Positions 37,401-50,070 of a DNA stretch of 64,000 nucleotides are shown here, in pieces. The stretch is from Lycocorax pyrrhopterus obiensis. Lineage: Eukaryota > Chordata > Aves > Passeriformes > Paradisaeidae. The DNA is taken from the NCBI GenBank assembly GCA_014706295.1, contig JACSVZ010000002.1:131635431-131699430 (forward strand). The letters are read 5' to 3'. How positions within the stretch are numbered: the stretch's first letter is position 1; each line of letters starts with the position of its first letter. Below the pieces are notes generated by a model, which was given only the letters and a program-made list of their open reading frames with translations, was not told where the DNA came from and did not search any database. The position numbers and the translations under genes were made by a program.

Positions 37401-40400
37401 AAATGTTGGCATGTGGCCAGGGGCTGCCCTTGGCCACTCGCTTGCAGGGAGGAACATGCTGGTACCGTGTGCCTGCCTATTGAGGGGTTTTATTTGGTGC
37501 CCCACCATGACCCCTTGTCATGTCTAAAGAAGTGAAGGAAAGGGAGAGAGATGCCCTGGGCTGGCAAGTGACAGCGATCTCGCTAGATTTTGTGGATGCA
37601 GACCAGTGTTGACACAAACATAGAATAGCAGAGATTGGCTTTGAACCCAGTAACCTTTGAAAGAATATTCAAGGGTGTTGCAATGGTAGATCAGAGTCAG
37701 CATCGCTGAATATCAGAGGTGGGATGACATGGGTGCAGGCAGAACCCCAGCCAGGCTGGAATCCTGGTAGTTAGGGCTGTTTGATAGAAAACATCATGCA
37801 GCAGTGCCTGTCCAACTTGGGGGCCTCACACAGTAGTGTTTTGCTCGTTTACCCTTTCTCTGCCTCGTGGACTTTCACCTCCTCCCTCCCCCATGCGTTA
37901 GCATACCGTTCTTTTCCCTGTAAAGGCATTTTTCACAGCCACAGCTCCAGCTTTCATACATCCAGTTCACGCCTCCCTGACACCGCATTAACTCCTGTCC
38001 CTCCGTTGACCCCGATTGCTGTGTGCTACTTTTCCAGAGCTGGGGTGTGGGCACCTCGTGGGCTTGAACAATATTGCTGTTGTGGCAAATACAAAAAAGG
38101 AGTGAGATCTTAAAACCACATATTTGGCTCACAGATTCAATAGATTCTTAGCACTGCACTGGCCTGAGGTGATACCAACTCACAAAACATACATATTGCA
38201 GAAATAAATATTTTAAGGCACGTGATGGTATGCCTCCTTTTGCATGCTACTGTAGAACTATGTGTTCTGTAGTGCACAGTATGCTGATCCACAAGGTTTA
38301 AAAATGGAAAACAAAGGTAAGAAAAAAGAAGAGTGAACAAAGTGAGAAGGAAAGCCAAAGACTAAGCTCTCTTTTGGAAAGAAGCCGGCACAGCAATGCA
38401 GCTCTTTTGGCAGGGCACCTCAGGCTTGTGGTACCCTTCCAATTCCATGTTAGCTTTAAAGAACCAGCCCCATTAGCAGCAATGCAGCATCCTTTCCTGG
38501 TTTCCCTGCTGCCTTTCTGAACAGCTTCTTTGTTTCAGGGACACCTGATGGATGGCATCCTCCAGAACAAGGACAACCTCAGGTGATGTCCAGCACATTG
38601 GCAGCCTCCCTGTGCTTTTCACTGTACTCCTGGTCCCTTCAGTAGACTCCAGAAGCACATAAACAAGAGGGACATTGTCCTTTGTAGCAGGACAGTGCCC
38701 CCTTCTTCCACACCCCCAGTGAGCTGGCAGTGTACCATGTGGCCACACATTTGTAAACCTTTTCCAGAAGCTGATATAACTCTCACTTCTACCTCACCTC
38801 TACCATGGGCTTAGGCTCTTCTGCAACATGGCAACCTGCAGAAGTACTTTTGCCACCAAACCTTAAATTAGGACAAATCCAAGGAAGTGTCCCAAAGTCA
38901 ATGGTAGATTTTGGTGGCACAGAGACTACAGCTAATTGTCCTTTCTCTGGGTTTGGTGGTTTGTTTTTTTTCTTCCCATAGCTCCTGACCCTTTCCAGCA
39001 AGAATGGACAGAGCTGCTTCAGTGAGCATTCCTCTCCACTGGAAGGGCAAAAAAATGTACAAGGGAGGATGCAGTAAGGACCTGCCCACGTCCTCTGAGA
39101 GACAAAAATCTGAGGGCTTGAGGAAAAGGCTCATGAAGAATGACAGATGGAGGCAGTCAGAAGCATGGAGATGCAGTTCCTCAAAGGTTTCAAGGCATAT
39201 GCACCTCCTGGAGAGAATGGGCCAAGATTGCCTTGTGACCTTTAAGTATTTTGCAGTCTCTCCTCTTTTAAATCCATTTTGTTGGAGGTGAGTTTTGCTA
39301 AAAACAACAAGGCACAAATGCCTTTCTCAGCATGTCACAACTTTTTTGACCAACCCACATAGACAAACTGGAGACCTTGAGAACATACGCTTCCGTTCTG
39401 TATAAACAGTTTAAAATAGATTTTAGCTTTGCTCAGCATTATGTACAATTACTATTTTTAAATGCACTCCAATTAATCATTCCTTTTTTTTGCATGTGCC
39501 CTCCATTCATGCTTTTGAATCTCGTACGTATTCAAGTCCTTGCCTTATCATGAAAACAAATATATCTCTACATTTTTAATTCATTCAGAATACCAAGGTT
39601 TCCCTCCTCTCCACCAATATAAATACACATATGAGGCATAAAGAAAATTCACACACTGTATCATGTGCATGTTAAAACCTGCAGCAATTGTGATCAAAAC
39701 CTCTCACAAACATGCCAGCATTGCTGACAACTGGCCTCTAGCCTCAAGGAGAGGAATGCATCCCTCAGCCTGTGCTTCTGAGTGGCTGCACATCCCAGAG
39801 ATGCCTCTGTGTTGAGGTGGCTCACAGTGTTCATTATCTCTGCTTCCTTCTTCAGCCCATCTGCAATACTCCAGCCTCGTACTAGAAATATTTTGGTAAC
39901 TGCTTATTGTACCTTGCGGAAGGGGCAATTACTTCTCATCCAGAGCCAGCCTCTCTGTTTTTCAGTCATCCACATGCAGATTTCATTGCCATTCTAGAAC
40001 TGGTAAGGGCAGGGTGGGAAGCTCTTCATGTTTTCCAAACAGCACGTAAAATCTTGCTGGATAAGGAAGCAAAAGGCCAGAGGGTACATCTCAGAATTAC
40101 ACATCAGAGAATAAGCACAGAGAGTACACAGGAAAGGGCTCTGCAGCTGTAGGATATTCTCCATGGAAAGGAAGCAGCCTTGGACAGCCGAAAGTGCCAC
40201 ACACGCACTGCTGGTTTTCCCAGGTTAGCAGTGCTGGCTCAGTCCCAGCAGTGTGCTGCTTCAGGAAGAGACTAGTGAGAAACATCTGCTGGAGTTCAAC
40301 TTTCTCCTTTTCAGATGCCCTGTTACACTCACTCTGGAGTCACTGCATGACTTAAAGGCAGGAATCCAAAGAGCCTGCTGCAAACTGAGCTGTGGGGATT

Positions 40401-41109
40401 GCTCTGATTGCCAGTGTTTCCTGCCAGCTGCTGACAGCACTTGGAACATAGTACGGTCTAGCTAACAAGCACTGGTGGATAAACAGGACCCGGCAAGAGA
40501 AATCAGGAGAACGATTTGGTTTGCACCAGGCCACCGCATCCCATTTCTTCATGCAAAAGATTGCAGACTGCTGCACCAGAGGAATGTGCTATGGGATGCA
40601 GAGCAGAACAGAAAACACATTCCTGGAAGGAGCCAGCAATGCCAAAAGATGGCAGCTATGTAGAGGTAAAAGGCTTTACTTATGGGACAGCAAGACAGAA
40701 TGTCTGTGCTAATTGCCAGAACTTCTGCAGCTGAGTTACTGTGGCTATACGAAGTCATGTCTCAGTAGATGCTCGTAGGTTTACTTTTAGGACAGACTGC
40801 CATGGGATGGAGGAATGGAAAACCCTTTTCCTGCCATATGGCTGGTGTCTGAGCAGCACAGGCAGAGGGCTGTTTTTTCACTCTGTCCTTTAGCCTGGCT
40901 TTTGCTTGGAAACTGCGGGAGAAAACCAAGGAGGATGAATTAATGCTCCTGTGAAAACACTCAGTGCACATCTCTAATCAGGCAAGACAGAATGGCACTT
41001 AAAGAAGAGTCCCAAGAGCTGGTTGTGAGGTAACATTAGGTACAGACTTTGCACATTAGTATTTCCTAGGCTAGAAAAATGTAAAGCTCTCATTTAAACT
41101 ACCTGATTT

Positions 41110-41127
41110 AAAAAAAAAAAAAAAAAA
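41110..41127. repeat. Poly(A) tract, 18 bases
   Basis: An uninterrupted A18. No recognisable retroposed sequence precedes it, so it is listed as a homopolymer and not as a retrocopy tail. Confidence 0.9.
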
Positions 41128-44100
41128 GACTCATTTTAATCTGACTACTGGTCTGCAAAGCTAATTTGAAAAACTCTGCTCTTGCAACCTGGCTAAAAAG
41201 TTATAAAGAAGTGAAGTGGAAATGCCTAATGCTGGAGACATGCCTGTTTGTCCCAGTGGGAAAACTTCCATGGCCAAGAAGACCAGGTTAGAATACAAAG
41301 GCCTGATCCTGTCTAAGCCTAGACAGGAGCAGCTTAAATACCTGCAAGCTGCATTCTCTCCCTCCTCAAACTGAGACTGCAACCCCTTAACATCCTGCAC
41401 CTGAGCCTTCCTACTCCCACATCTCCAGGGCACCCTTCTCCAAACCAGCTGTCCCAGGCTTTTCCTGGTACTTTCCCCTATGTCCTAGCATTCATGGTAA
41501 CAACTCCATCTGTTCAAAGCCCAAACCAAAGGCTGCCTGCACAACATGAGCCTTTGCACACTTCACCTGTTCCCTATTTTAAAATGTGCACCTTTAAGCA
41601 AAATAAATTTAGCCTGGAAACAACCTCCCAGGCTTATTGCTTTTACATTTTTCTCTGTCACTGTAAAGAGTTCCTTGGTGAGATAAATCTTTTCCACAGA
41701 TATTTAAAATCAGAATTTCATCTTTTTTTTTACTTTTCTGTTTGATTAACCAAAGAGCTTAAGCTAGTATTGAATAGTACATTGTAGGAACAGGTCCTTG
41801 TGGGACAAACACTACAAAAAAAGACTGGCAGCGAGGATGGCTCCCCATTAACAATTTTTTGAAATTTCTTACAGTCAGCTCCCAGTCTGTTCCAATGGTT
41901 TCCATCAGCCTATAAAGAGGACACCTGTATTTCTCTTTTGACTTCTCAAGACTGTGCTGCGGACAACCTGCCCTCCAGAGTGACTGGGTCCAAGTCTTAC
42001 TGTCCTGACCGCTTTGATGGGTGCCCTGAAGTCCTGAGGGACTTCCCCAGATCTTTCTCTGGATGTCCCTTCCCATATGCTAGGCAAAGTTTCTACAACC
42101 GACACTGCAAAGCCTGACATTCACTAGTCCCTGTGGATACCCTGACACCACTGTTGACGTGGAAGCCTCCATCAGTACCTAAATGCAGCCGTGCGTGTAA
42201 AACACACCAGTGGAAAGATTCAGGCTGAAATAGCTGTTCTGAAGCTTGAATCCCTTTTTCCTCATCACTCTAACCCTGCAGCCCCTCACCAGCACAGAGC
42301 CTTGCTAATGCTCCTCACAGGCACTGTAGCTCATAATTCCACCAGTTAGACCTCACCCTGGGTTAGGATACGACCTTAGTGCTCTACACAGCTCGAGAGC
42401 CTGTGGCTCTCATTGCTCAGAGAGGCACTGTGGAGGGCGAGGTGCTTGGGCAAACAGTGATGATACGGGAAAGAACGTATGGCTTTGCTGTCTCAGCAAT
42501 GGAGGTGGCTTTTTACCACACCCACCTTCAAAGAAGGCAGAAATGTTTGTCTTGGGAAAGAGGAGGAGATGGGAGGAACCACCCTTGTGCTTAGAACAGC
42601 CTAGGCAAGAGAAAAGACTCCGCTCAAGTCTCTGAATTTCTTCAGGGCTGTTGGGGAGAATTATGTGACAATGCTGAAAAACCAGTGAAGGACGCAGTTG
42701 GCAGGCTCATGGCAGGCTCACTATGCACCTCTGTTCTTTTATGATCCTATGGAATACACTGACCTCACATGCTGGATCCCCTGCTCTCAGTTGTCTCATG
42801 ATAGGACAGCTACATTCTTAAATCTCAGTGGTGATGTTAGATGTGGCTGCAGTTTCTCTGGGATGTGTTGCACAACACACAGAGACCCGGACACATCAGC
42901 ATCCTGCCCTGGGCAAAGGCATTGTGGCTGTGGAAACCTGTGACTTCAGCCAATAACCTTCTCAGTGCAAAATACTTGGTTTTTGACAGTTAGAACAAAG
43001 CATGATGGCAAGGAGATATTAAACCAGCAGGCATACTTGCATGTTGTCTCTCATCTAACCTTAGTACATCCTGAAGAGTTTTAGGTGGGATTTACTGGAG
43101 CAGAAATGATGAATCAACTTGATCACATGGTAGGAAGCCTGGTTGCTCCTGAGTGCCTGCAGCTCTTACGTTGCTTGTGAGAGGAGAGACAGCAGATTAG
43201 AGAATTAAGGTTACTTGCCCTGGCACAGTCTAGTGATGGCACTTCTGACCAAGTGTCAGATGGCCTCTAGGAAGGGTCTCAAGATCCTGTTACTTAGACT
43301 AAGGGGGAAACAGCTGTTCCACTGTGCTGTGACAGAAGGACTGCAGCAGTGATATCCAGCACAAAACCAGTAATCCTCAAAAAGTATCCAATATACATTC
43401 TTCAAAGAAAGGGCTGAGTCCAGACCGGATAAGTCTGGTGTTAGCAAACGTGTTCCAGCCTGCTATCTAAGTTTCTACCACAGACATAGCGGAGTCTAGA
43501 GAAGTTAAATGCCGACCCCTTTGGGGTAGCTGCTTTCCAATAACACCTCCAGTGCTGCCCTTCAGGCACTGATTTTGAAGGCTCACAGCAATCCAATGGC
43601 ACATGTCACAGCAGAGCCCTAGCCAGCCCTAGTCTGGATAAGGACAGAAGCAGTATCATGACAGATAATGTCAGGTAGGAATAACATTATTCCTTAACCT
43701 ATAAGGAAGGTGGGACTAAGAATTTCTGAACTTTGGTTTGCTTGCAAGGCATTCTAAAAGATAATCCTGCATAATACTGTGGGCTGTATTGCTCATGGGC
43801 ACTGACGTGCACAGGTCCATTAGTATTAGGAACATGGCAAAAGCTCAGACAACAGATGTACTTGACCTCCTCTCTGGTTCTGCTCTCTATTAAATCAAGT
43901 CTTATGTATGATAAATACTGGCAGAAATCCAGCCCACCTCTACTGGTTTGAGTGCTGTTGCCTGTGTTTAATTCTTTTCAGAAGGTGCACAAGTGAATTT
44001 CAAAGAGGCGCAGTTGTTCATTTGCAGCTTGCACATTGCATGAGAATGTGGTACCCAGCCCTGAGCTCCTCATCTGCAGGATGTGTTGCAGTTCTTGACA

Positions 44101-47100
44101 GCCGATCACTGTGTTTTTCTGCCAATTTCTCTTCATGGTCTGCTAGCTGCTGTTTTGGAGATCAGACTTGCTCCTTGGCATCTATTCAAGCTATAGAGTC
44201 CAATTTATTTCTAGCACAACATCCATTGCTTCTGCAGTATGTTGACCCAGTCTGTGCAAGCTTACTAACTCAGAATTAGCTCTCATTTCTTTTCTGTTGC
44301 CAACAGACAGAAGCAGCAATCAAGATGATGACTGCATTTTTAAGGGATTTCTCTTCAGGAGGAGTGTAGCACCTGCAATCAGTCCCCAGCAGTCTCTCCT
44401 CTAAGGGGGAGCCTTTACAAGCACAGGGGGTCCTTCTGCCACAGAAATGGAAAAGCTCAGCTGAGTACAGGGGTCCCAACCATGCCAGGACTCCAGCCTT
44501 AGATCTCACCCAGCTTTACATTCTTTCCATTGACTTTATGTTAAACTTTCTGTTGCATACACAGTGTCATCAGAGATACTTTGGCTTTGCTGGCATGTCT
44601 CCTATATTAGTAGTTACATTTTGTTAACAGGACCAGACTGGTTGAGGTAAATTGGCTTACTTGGAGCACAGTTAGTGACATGCACAGTTGGTCTGACCAT
44701 GTATTCTTCTGGAGCATTTTCCCATGGAGAAGAGGCTTATACAGCCATTCAGTCTGTCCCCCTAGGAATTTTGGACCCATTGGCTGATTTCAATCAGGAT
44801 CTGAGGAAGCAGTTAATCAGCAGAGGCAGCCTTCCACGTACAGAGCATCCCCCCCAGGTCCTGAGAGCTGCACTGTGAGTTTTGCTCTCAGATACCACAA
44901 AGTAACATGGAAGAGACATTGCATCCCACCTATACAAATTTTTGGGGGGTAGTTTGTGTCTTTCTGGACACCAGAGAATCCAGCTATAAATCCATGGGAA
45001 AACAGATTTCTTAACTGTGCTGCTCAACTGCTTTTTAACTTTTTAAGGTAAGAGTTTTATTATAATTAAGAGCACTGGCTCTACATCCAAAGAAACTCTC
45101 AGGTGCAAATGACTTTACAGTCATCCTTTTGCTGGTGAGAGCTGCATTAGCCCAAAACTGCAGCATAAGAAAAACAAATGAAGATTGTCAGCAAGTGACA
45201 GCAATGTTAATTACACAGTGGCGCTATAAGTGTACTGAACTTTGTTGTGACAGAAAAGCATGAAGCTGGCCCCACTAAAAAGGTCTAAGAGTTTCCTAAG
45301 GCAGAAGAACCTAAGTTGGTACACAAAGAGCATCAGAGCAGGAACATTTCCCAGGGATGGGTGCTTCACACTTGTGCTGAATCTGCAAGAAGCACCGCAG
45401 GTTCCTGAGGAGGTGGTGTCAGCCTGCTGGTGAGGGAGCTTTATGGAGAATTAAGTTAATGAAGAGAACATGGCGCAGAAATACTGTCATAGCAAAGGGG
45501 ACCCCTTTCTAAAGTGCTTTCTGCTGGTTGTGCAACCAGGGCTAGCATTGCAGGGTGAGCCAGTGAGCACTGAGTGCTGTGGGACCTGCTTCCAAGGAAT
45601 CCAGAGCACAGGGAGCTCAGCCAGCCAGCAAAACTCCTCAGGTAATGGCCAGCAAGCCTACTTTGTCAGAGTAGACGTGGCAAGGAAAGGATGTAGTCCA
45701 TGGGCAATCTAATTAAGATCTACTATGAAGACAGTCTAAGGTGACCTCACTCACTTTTATCTAGGAAATGCAACACATGAGCTCAGGCCAGCAGCATTGC
45801 ATACAGGGGCGAGGGACAGGCTGAGTAAAACTGGTTTTCTGAGGCTTTATGCTTTGTGATTGGATGCAACAGCATAAGCTCTTATCACAGCCTTTCCTTT
45901 GGGGCACATACAGGGTTGCACAGGACGCAGACACACATAAGTTCTTTTGTGGGGTTCTCTGCTCTCTGAGATGTGATAAGCTCATGTTGGCCTCCCTACC
46001 CTTGCTAATTGGGGGAGCTAAACAGACTATTGTTCTGTTTCTGTGGTCTTTACCCAAGAAACTAATAGTAAAGTCATATTGCCGAACTATCACGCTGGGG
46101 AGAGCAGTATCTTGCAGCTGTGATTTAAACCTCCTTTGCAATATAGGATGAAACCAGGTGTTCGCGTGAGCTTCCTTCAGCAGATACTTCCAACAGAGGC
46201 AGGACATGCTGGGAATCCAGCAAAGGAACTTAAGAAATATATATAGGACCCTCCTACCTGAGGCACAGCTCTGCCAGGAAGCAAATCCCCCAAGTACGTG
46301 GCTATCAGGAATGCTACTCAGTAATGCTACCACCATGTCTTCTCTATGGAGGAGAGAGCTGCAGTCTTGTGTGGGTAAGGTGTGTGGTGGGATTCCCTTG
46401 GAAGCGTCATTAGGACCCAGATTTCTTGGAGCTTGAGAAGTTAATTGCTGATTTCTGAATAAATTACTGTATTGCATTCCTTCAGGATTTCAAAGTGTGT
46501 TAGACCGAAGAGCTGAACCACCTCTCAGTGTTTTGTTTTTTTAACTAATTACCACTGGATATAGACCTGGTCAATAAACAAGTCAATAAACATACAGGAC
46601 AGGTAGGCTTAGTAGAGAGCTGATTTGATAATTTTGTTTCAAATTTATATTGCAACAGAGCTGTCTGAAAGCATCTTCTTGGCAGTCATCACTTTACTAA
46701 GAACCGTAAAATAATTCTTAGCCATTGCTATTATTTGTCTTACCGTTTTGAAATACATAGTGCTAAAAGGGTGCTAAAAACATGCACTTTGTTTTCTGAA
46801 CTTCTCTCTGTCTTTAATGTATATAAACAATACTCTTTGTAGCTTATCCTCTCCTCCAGGAAAGTTTGTACATGAGAGTTAAGCACGCTTCTGTTCTTCA
46901 ATTGTTTTTTCTTTTGCCTTCCGTTTCAAAATTCAAAACACCAGTGATCAAGAGAAATGCAGGCTGAGCTGGCTGAGCCTGCGGTGACACTCGCTTCCTT
47001 CTGCCACCTCGCGGGCTGTGGCTACAGTACAAGGAACATGGCTTTTCCAGCATAACATACCTTGTTTTTCTTTCGTATTTAATGAAAGATCCCATGATAA

Positions 47101-47302
47101 CAGGGAACATTATGCATTGCCACTGCTGGGCATGTCCTGACACTTCTGAAAGGAGTTTCCCTTCCCTGCGTCAGAGCTGTCGTAAGCAGGAATACCTCTC
47201 AGAGCGGTGATGACATCTTGAATTGTTTAACCTTGTTATTGCAACAGAAGATGAGAGACTCACCTCTATTATTACTGGATGGTTTTTTTGTTGTTTTGTT
47301 AT

Positions 47303-47328
47303 TGTTTGTTTGTTTGTTTGTTTGTTTT
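47303..47328. repeat. (TTTG)n microsatellite
   Basis: About six TTTG units, preceded by irregular T/G sequence. Confidence 0.9.
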
Positions 47329-48753
47329 AAAATTTGGGTAATTCTTTTTAAACATGAGGCCTGAAAAAAGAGCAATAGTGTCTTGTTCTGGGATACTCGA
47401 AATGGCTCAAATAAATGTTGCTGATAGTATAATACAACAAAAGATAGTTTAGGGCAAGCACTAAACAAGGTTTTTTCTAAGAATGGAGCAGTTTTCAACT
47501 GGAGATTGTGGAGTGTCATAAACTGGTATTTCCCTGGTAAGACTGAACACAACCACGCAGCACTGCACAGTCCTGCACTGGGGAGATAACAGGTTGATAC
47601 AGAGAGCCAAAGAGCTCTTCCCTTCCTGCAGTACTGGGAGAGGGCTGGTTGCTGTTCTCTTTATTTGTTCTTTAGGTAACCAAGAAATTTTAAAGCAATT
47701 TGGGCTAAACTACCAATAGAACAACTGTGTTATATCAAAGCAAATGTTAAAAATTAAGCTTTGAAAAGTCAAGTTGGACACATTCTGTGGATTTGATTTC
47801 ACCAAGGTATCTCAAACTGAAATACAGAGGCTGAGTGTTTTTTCACTGTGAATAACTGCAATTGTAGTGATGGCCTTGGAAGGACACTGACCTCTTAAAT
47901 GTAGCAAGTCTTTAAGAGGCATGCAGCTACATTTAAAAATGTTTTCTCTTGCCCAGAGTTAAATTTATGTGTGTTTGATGAGTCGTAACTGCTCCCTTAT
48001 CTTCAGAGTGTTTTGCAAAGAGCCATGAATCAGACTTGTTGAGTGAGCCCCAGTATTTTGATTATAATATAATCATTTTTATTCATGTATTCATGGGCCA
48101 TACTGAAAACGTAATTGTTCAGAATAACTTTTGGTGAAGAGCTTGTTAAAATCTTTTAAGACATTCAACATATGACTGTTCCTCTCTTTACAGAAGTGAC
48201 TATATAAAGCTCAGAGAACACACATAATCCTGACTTCAGAAACACATCCCAGTGAAAACGTTCCATGCTGACACTTGAGGAGTCACTGCTCGCACCTCCC
48301 GCTGACCCATTTACCCTGCCTCCTCAGGAAATCGTGGGGCCTAGAACAGAAGTGTTTCCAAAAGAGCATTCAGCTTCCTACCCAGCACATCTTGGTTCTC
48401 AGAGCCTGAGTGACCCCACAGCTCTCCTTGACCCCCATGAAGGTGCCTGCCAGGTGCACCTGATCTCAGCATGGAAGACCAACACAATGACCTAGAGCTA
48501 GAGCTGGAAGCTGGTGCAATGCCTGCAGAAAGGGCTGATGCACAAGCAGGTCTCTGCAAGGAGATTGATTGATTCAGAGAGAACTCATCCATGCTGATGC
48601 TGTTTCTCTTTAGGCTACTAATTAGTGCAGCTCAGCGTAACGTGCTGTACTGACGCAGTTTGGAGGTTTGGCCTGTTTTGCTTTGCATCCTGCCTGGCAG
48701 AAGCTTCTGACCTGATGTGGTTTTTTAGTTGTAGTTCCCCCAACATGCCGCAG

Positions 48754-49207
48754 TGCTGTGCCGGCTAGCATGCTGTCTTGGCACCGGGCAATGTCCTACC
48801 TGCACCGGGTGGGGGGATGGGAGCCGATCGCGGTGCAGGAGGGCAGGCAAAGCAGCAGCTCGGGTTCGCCTTGCCTACCGATGGCTGGGTGCGAGAAGGA
48901 GGGAAAAGCGGAGGGACTTCCTCGTGGGACAGGGAAGGGTTTATTCGAGGGAGAAGCCACGAGGAGAGCCGATCAAATTAGGCAGGCGGGGAGTTTTATA
49001 CCCCTATATAATAGGCGTGGAGAACATACAGTAACCAATAAAATACCAGTTAGGGGGTTCTAACAAAGGGGGAGAAGGGATTAGGATTAGGGCAAATGGG
49101 AGAAGAAGTGGGAGGTAGAGGATTAACATGGGCCAATTACCAACCTAGGAACATAGAACTTTCTGGAGAAATACCCAAATATGAACCATAAAGGGAGGGG
49201 GGGGGCA
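48754..49207 (-). mobile_element. ERV1-like solo LTR (antisense)
   Basis: On the minus strand this has LTR architecture. It starts TGCCCCCC, then has a CCAAT-type ATTGG, TATAAAA at 49000-48994, AATAAA at 48945-48940, a GC-rich U5 and a terminal CA. A 4-bp direct repeat, GCAG (48750-48753 and 49208-49211), flanks it, consistent with class I elements. No primer-binding site, polypurine tract or gag/pol sequence adjoins it, so it is a solo LTR. The ends were chosen partly because the short duplication fits, so they may shift by some bases. Class assignment is inference. Confidence 0.55.
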
Positions 49208-49497
49208 GCAGCCAATGGTCAGCGTGCTTCACACAGCCTTTTGTGTGGTCACTGTACCTTTGGGCCCTTGTGCTGTGGAGGCATCAAACCACTGGACCTT
49301 TTGGTCTGCTTAGTCCAGCTGACCATGGCTCTGGCCATGGCTCACCGCAACACCAACACACCCCCACAGAGGAGCTCCCAACACCTGCAGCCATGTGCAG
49401 GGAAGAGCAGAGGCACATGGTGTTGCATATAGGGTCACTATGGTGTAGGGGCATCACCCACTCCTGACCCCATCCCTGCATGTCCTCTGTGTCTCTA

Positions 49498-49617
49498 GAC
49501 ATTCCCAAACCATGGATCTCCCTAACCTCCCATGGTCCTCAACCACCCCCAGAGGTCCCTGTCCCCATAGATGTTCCCAACCCTTGGAGGTCCCTAACCT
49601 CTGGAGGTCCCCACCAG
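49498..49617. repeat. Imperfect 72-bp-period duplication rich in CCC and GGAGGTCC
   Basis: The block starting GACATTCCCAAACC at 49498 recurs as GATGTTCCCAACCC at 49570, with CTCCCTAACCTC / GTCCCTAACCTC in register. There are about 1.7 copies. Confidence 0.55.
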
Positions 49618-49918
49618 TAACTGCATCAGTGTCCTGGTTCTGGGTTCCATGGAGCCGGTAATGTGCACGCGATGAAGGGTGACCTCTGCCACTGAGAGCC
49701 TCGGCCATACAATGAAGGTGTCAGTGGCTCTCAGTCCACAGTGCCATCTTCACATTCATTGTGATCTGGTACTGGTCCTTCTGGGGCTTGATGGCAATGT
49801 CAAATCCATGCCTGTGCCTCCTGCTGTGCTGTGCCAGCCCTGGCGCTCCTTGCACTCCGGGTGCCACACCATGCAACTCACACCCAACTCCTTTGTGACA
49901 ATGAAGATGAGCTGTAGC

Positions 49919-50070
49919 AGCACCCACATGGTGATGGACACCAGAGACACCCAAAACTTCTCAGCCCAGAAGCTGAGCTGCCCCCAGGTGCTGATGGACT
50001 GCTGGCATGTTAGCCTTCTGAAAATGAAGGCAAGCAAAGGAATGCTTGGGTTCAGGATGGGGGCCTGACA
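49919..50070 (-). other. Exon-like hydrophobic reading frame, unassigned
   Basis: On the minus strand a strong pyrimidine tract and acceptor (TTGCCTTCATTTTCAG) lead into an open frame. It ends at a GTGAGT-type donor about 140 bases on. One frame reads a Trp-rich, hydrophobic stretch (FWVSLVSITMWVLLQLIFIV) like a membrane segment. I do not recognise the family. The surrounding frame is open from 50163 to 49756 but does not look coding at its ends. It could be a pseudogene exon, a repeat fragment or chance. Confidence 0.2.

Larger units (their letters stand above)
34478..48749. other. Intergenic DNA upstream of ZNF706
   Basis: No exon, RNA gene or clear transposon was recognised apart from a poly(A) tract at 41.1 kb and a (TTTG)n tract at 47.3 kb. 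AT-rich segments near 39.4-39.6, 46.6-46.8 and 47.9-48.2 kb contain homeodomain-like TAAT cores and may be regulatory. This is speculative. Confidence 0.6.

Noticed and set aside
37615..37680. Possible minus-strand CR1 tail (CATAGAATAGCAGAG)
   Set aside because: Similarity ends after about 15 bases and the expected GGTTTGGGTTGGAA-type block is absent.
41110..41127. Poly(A) tract as the tail of a processed pseudogene
   Set aside because: No gene-like sequence or flanking duplication was seen upstream of the tract.
45761..46477. 238-codon minus-strand open frame
   Set aside because: No family resemblance and no splice or promoter context. Its length is within what one expects in 64 kb.
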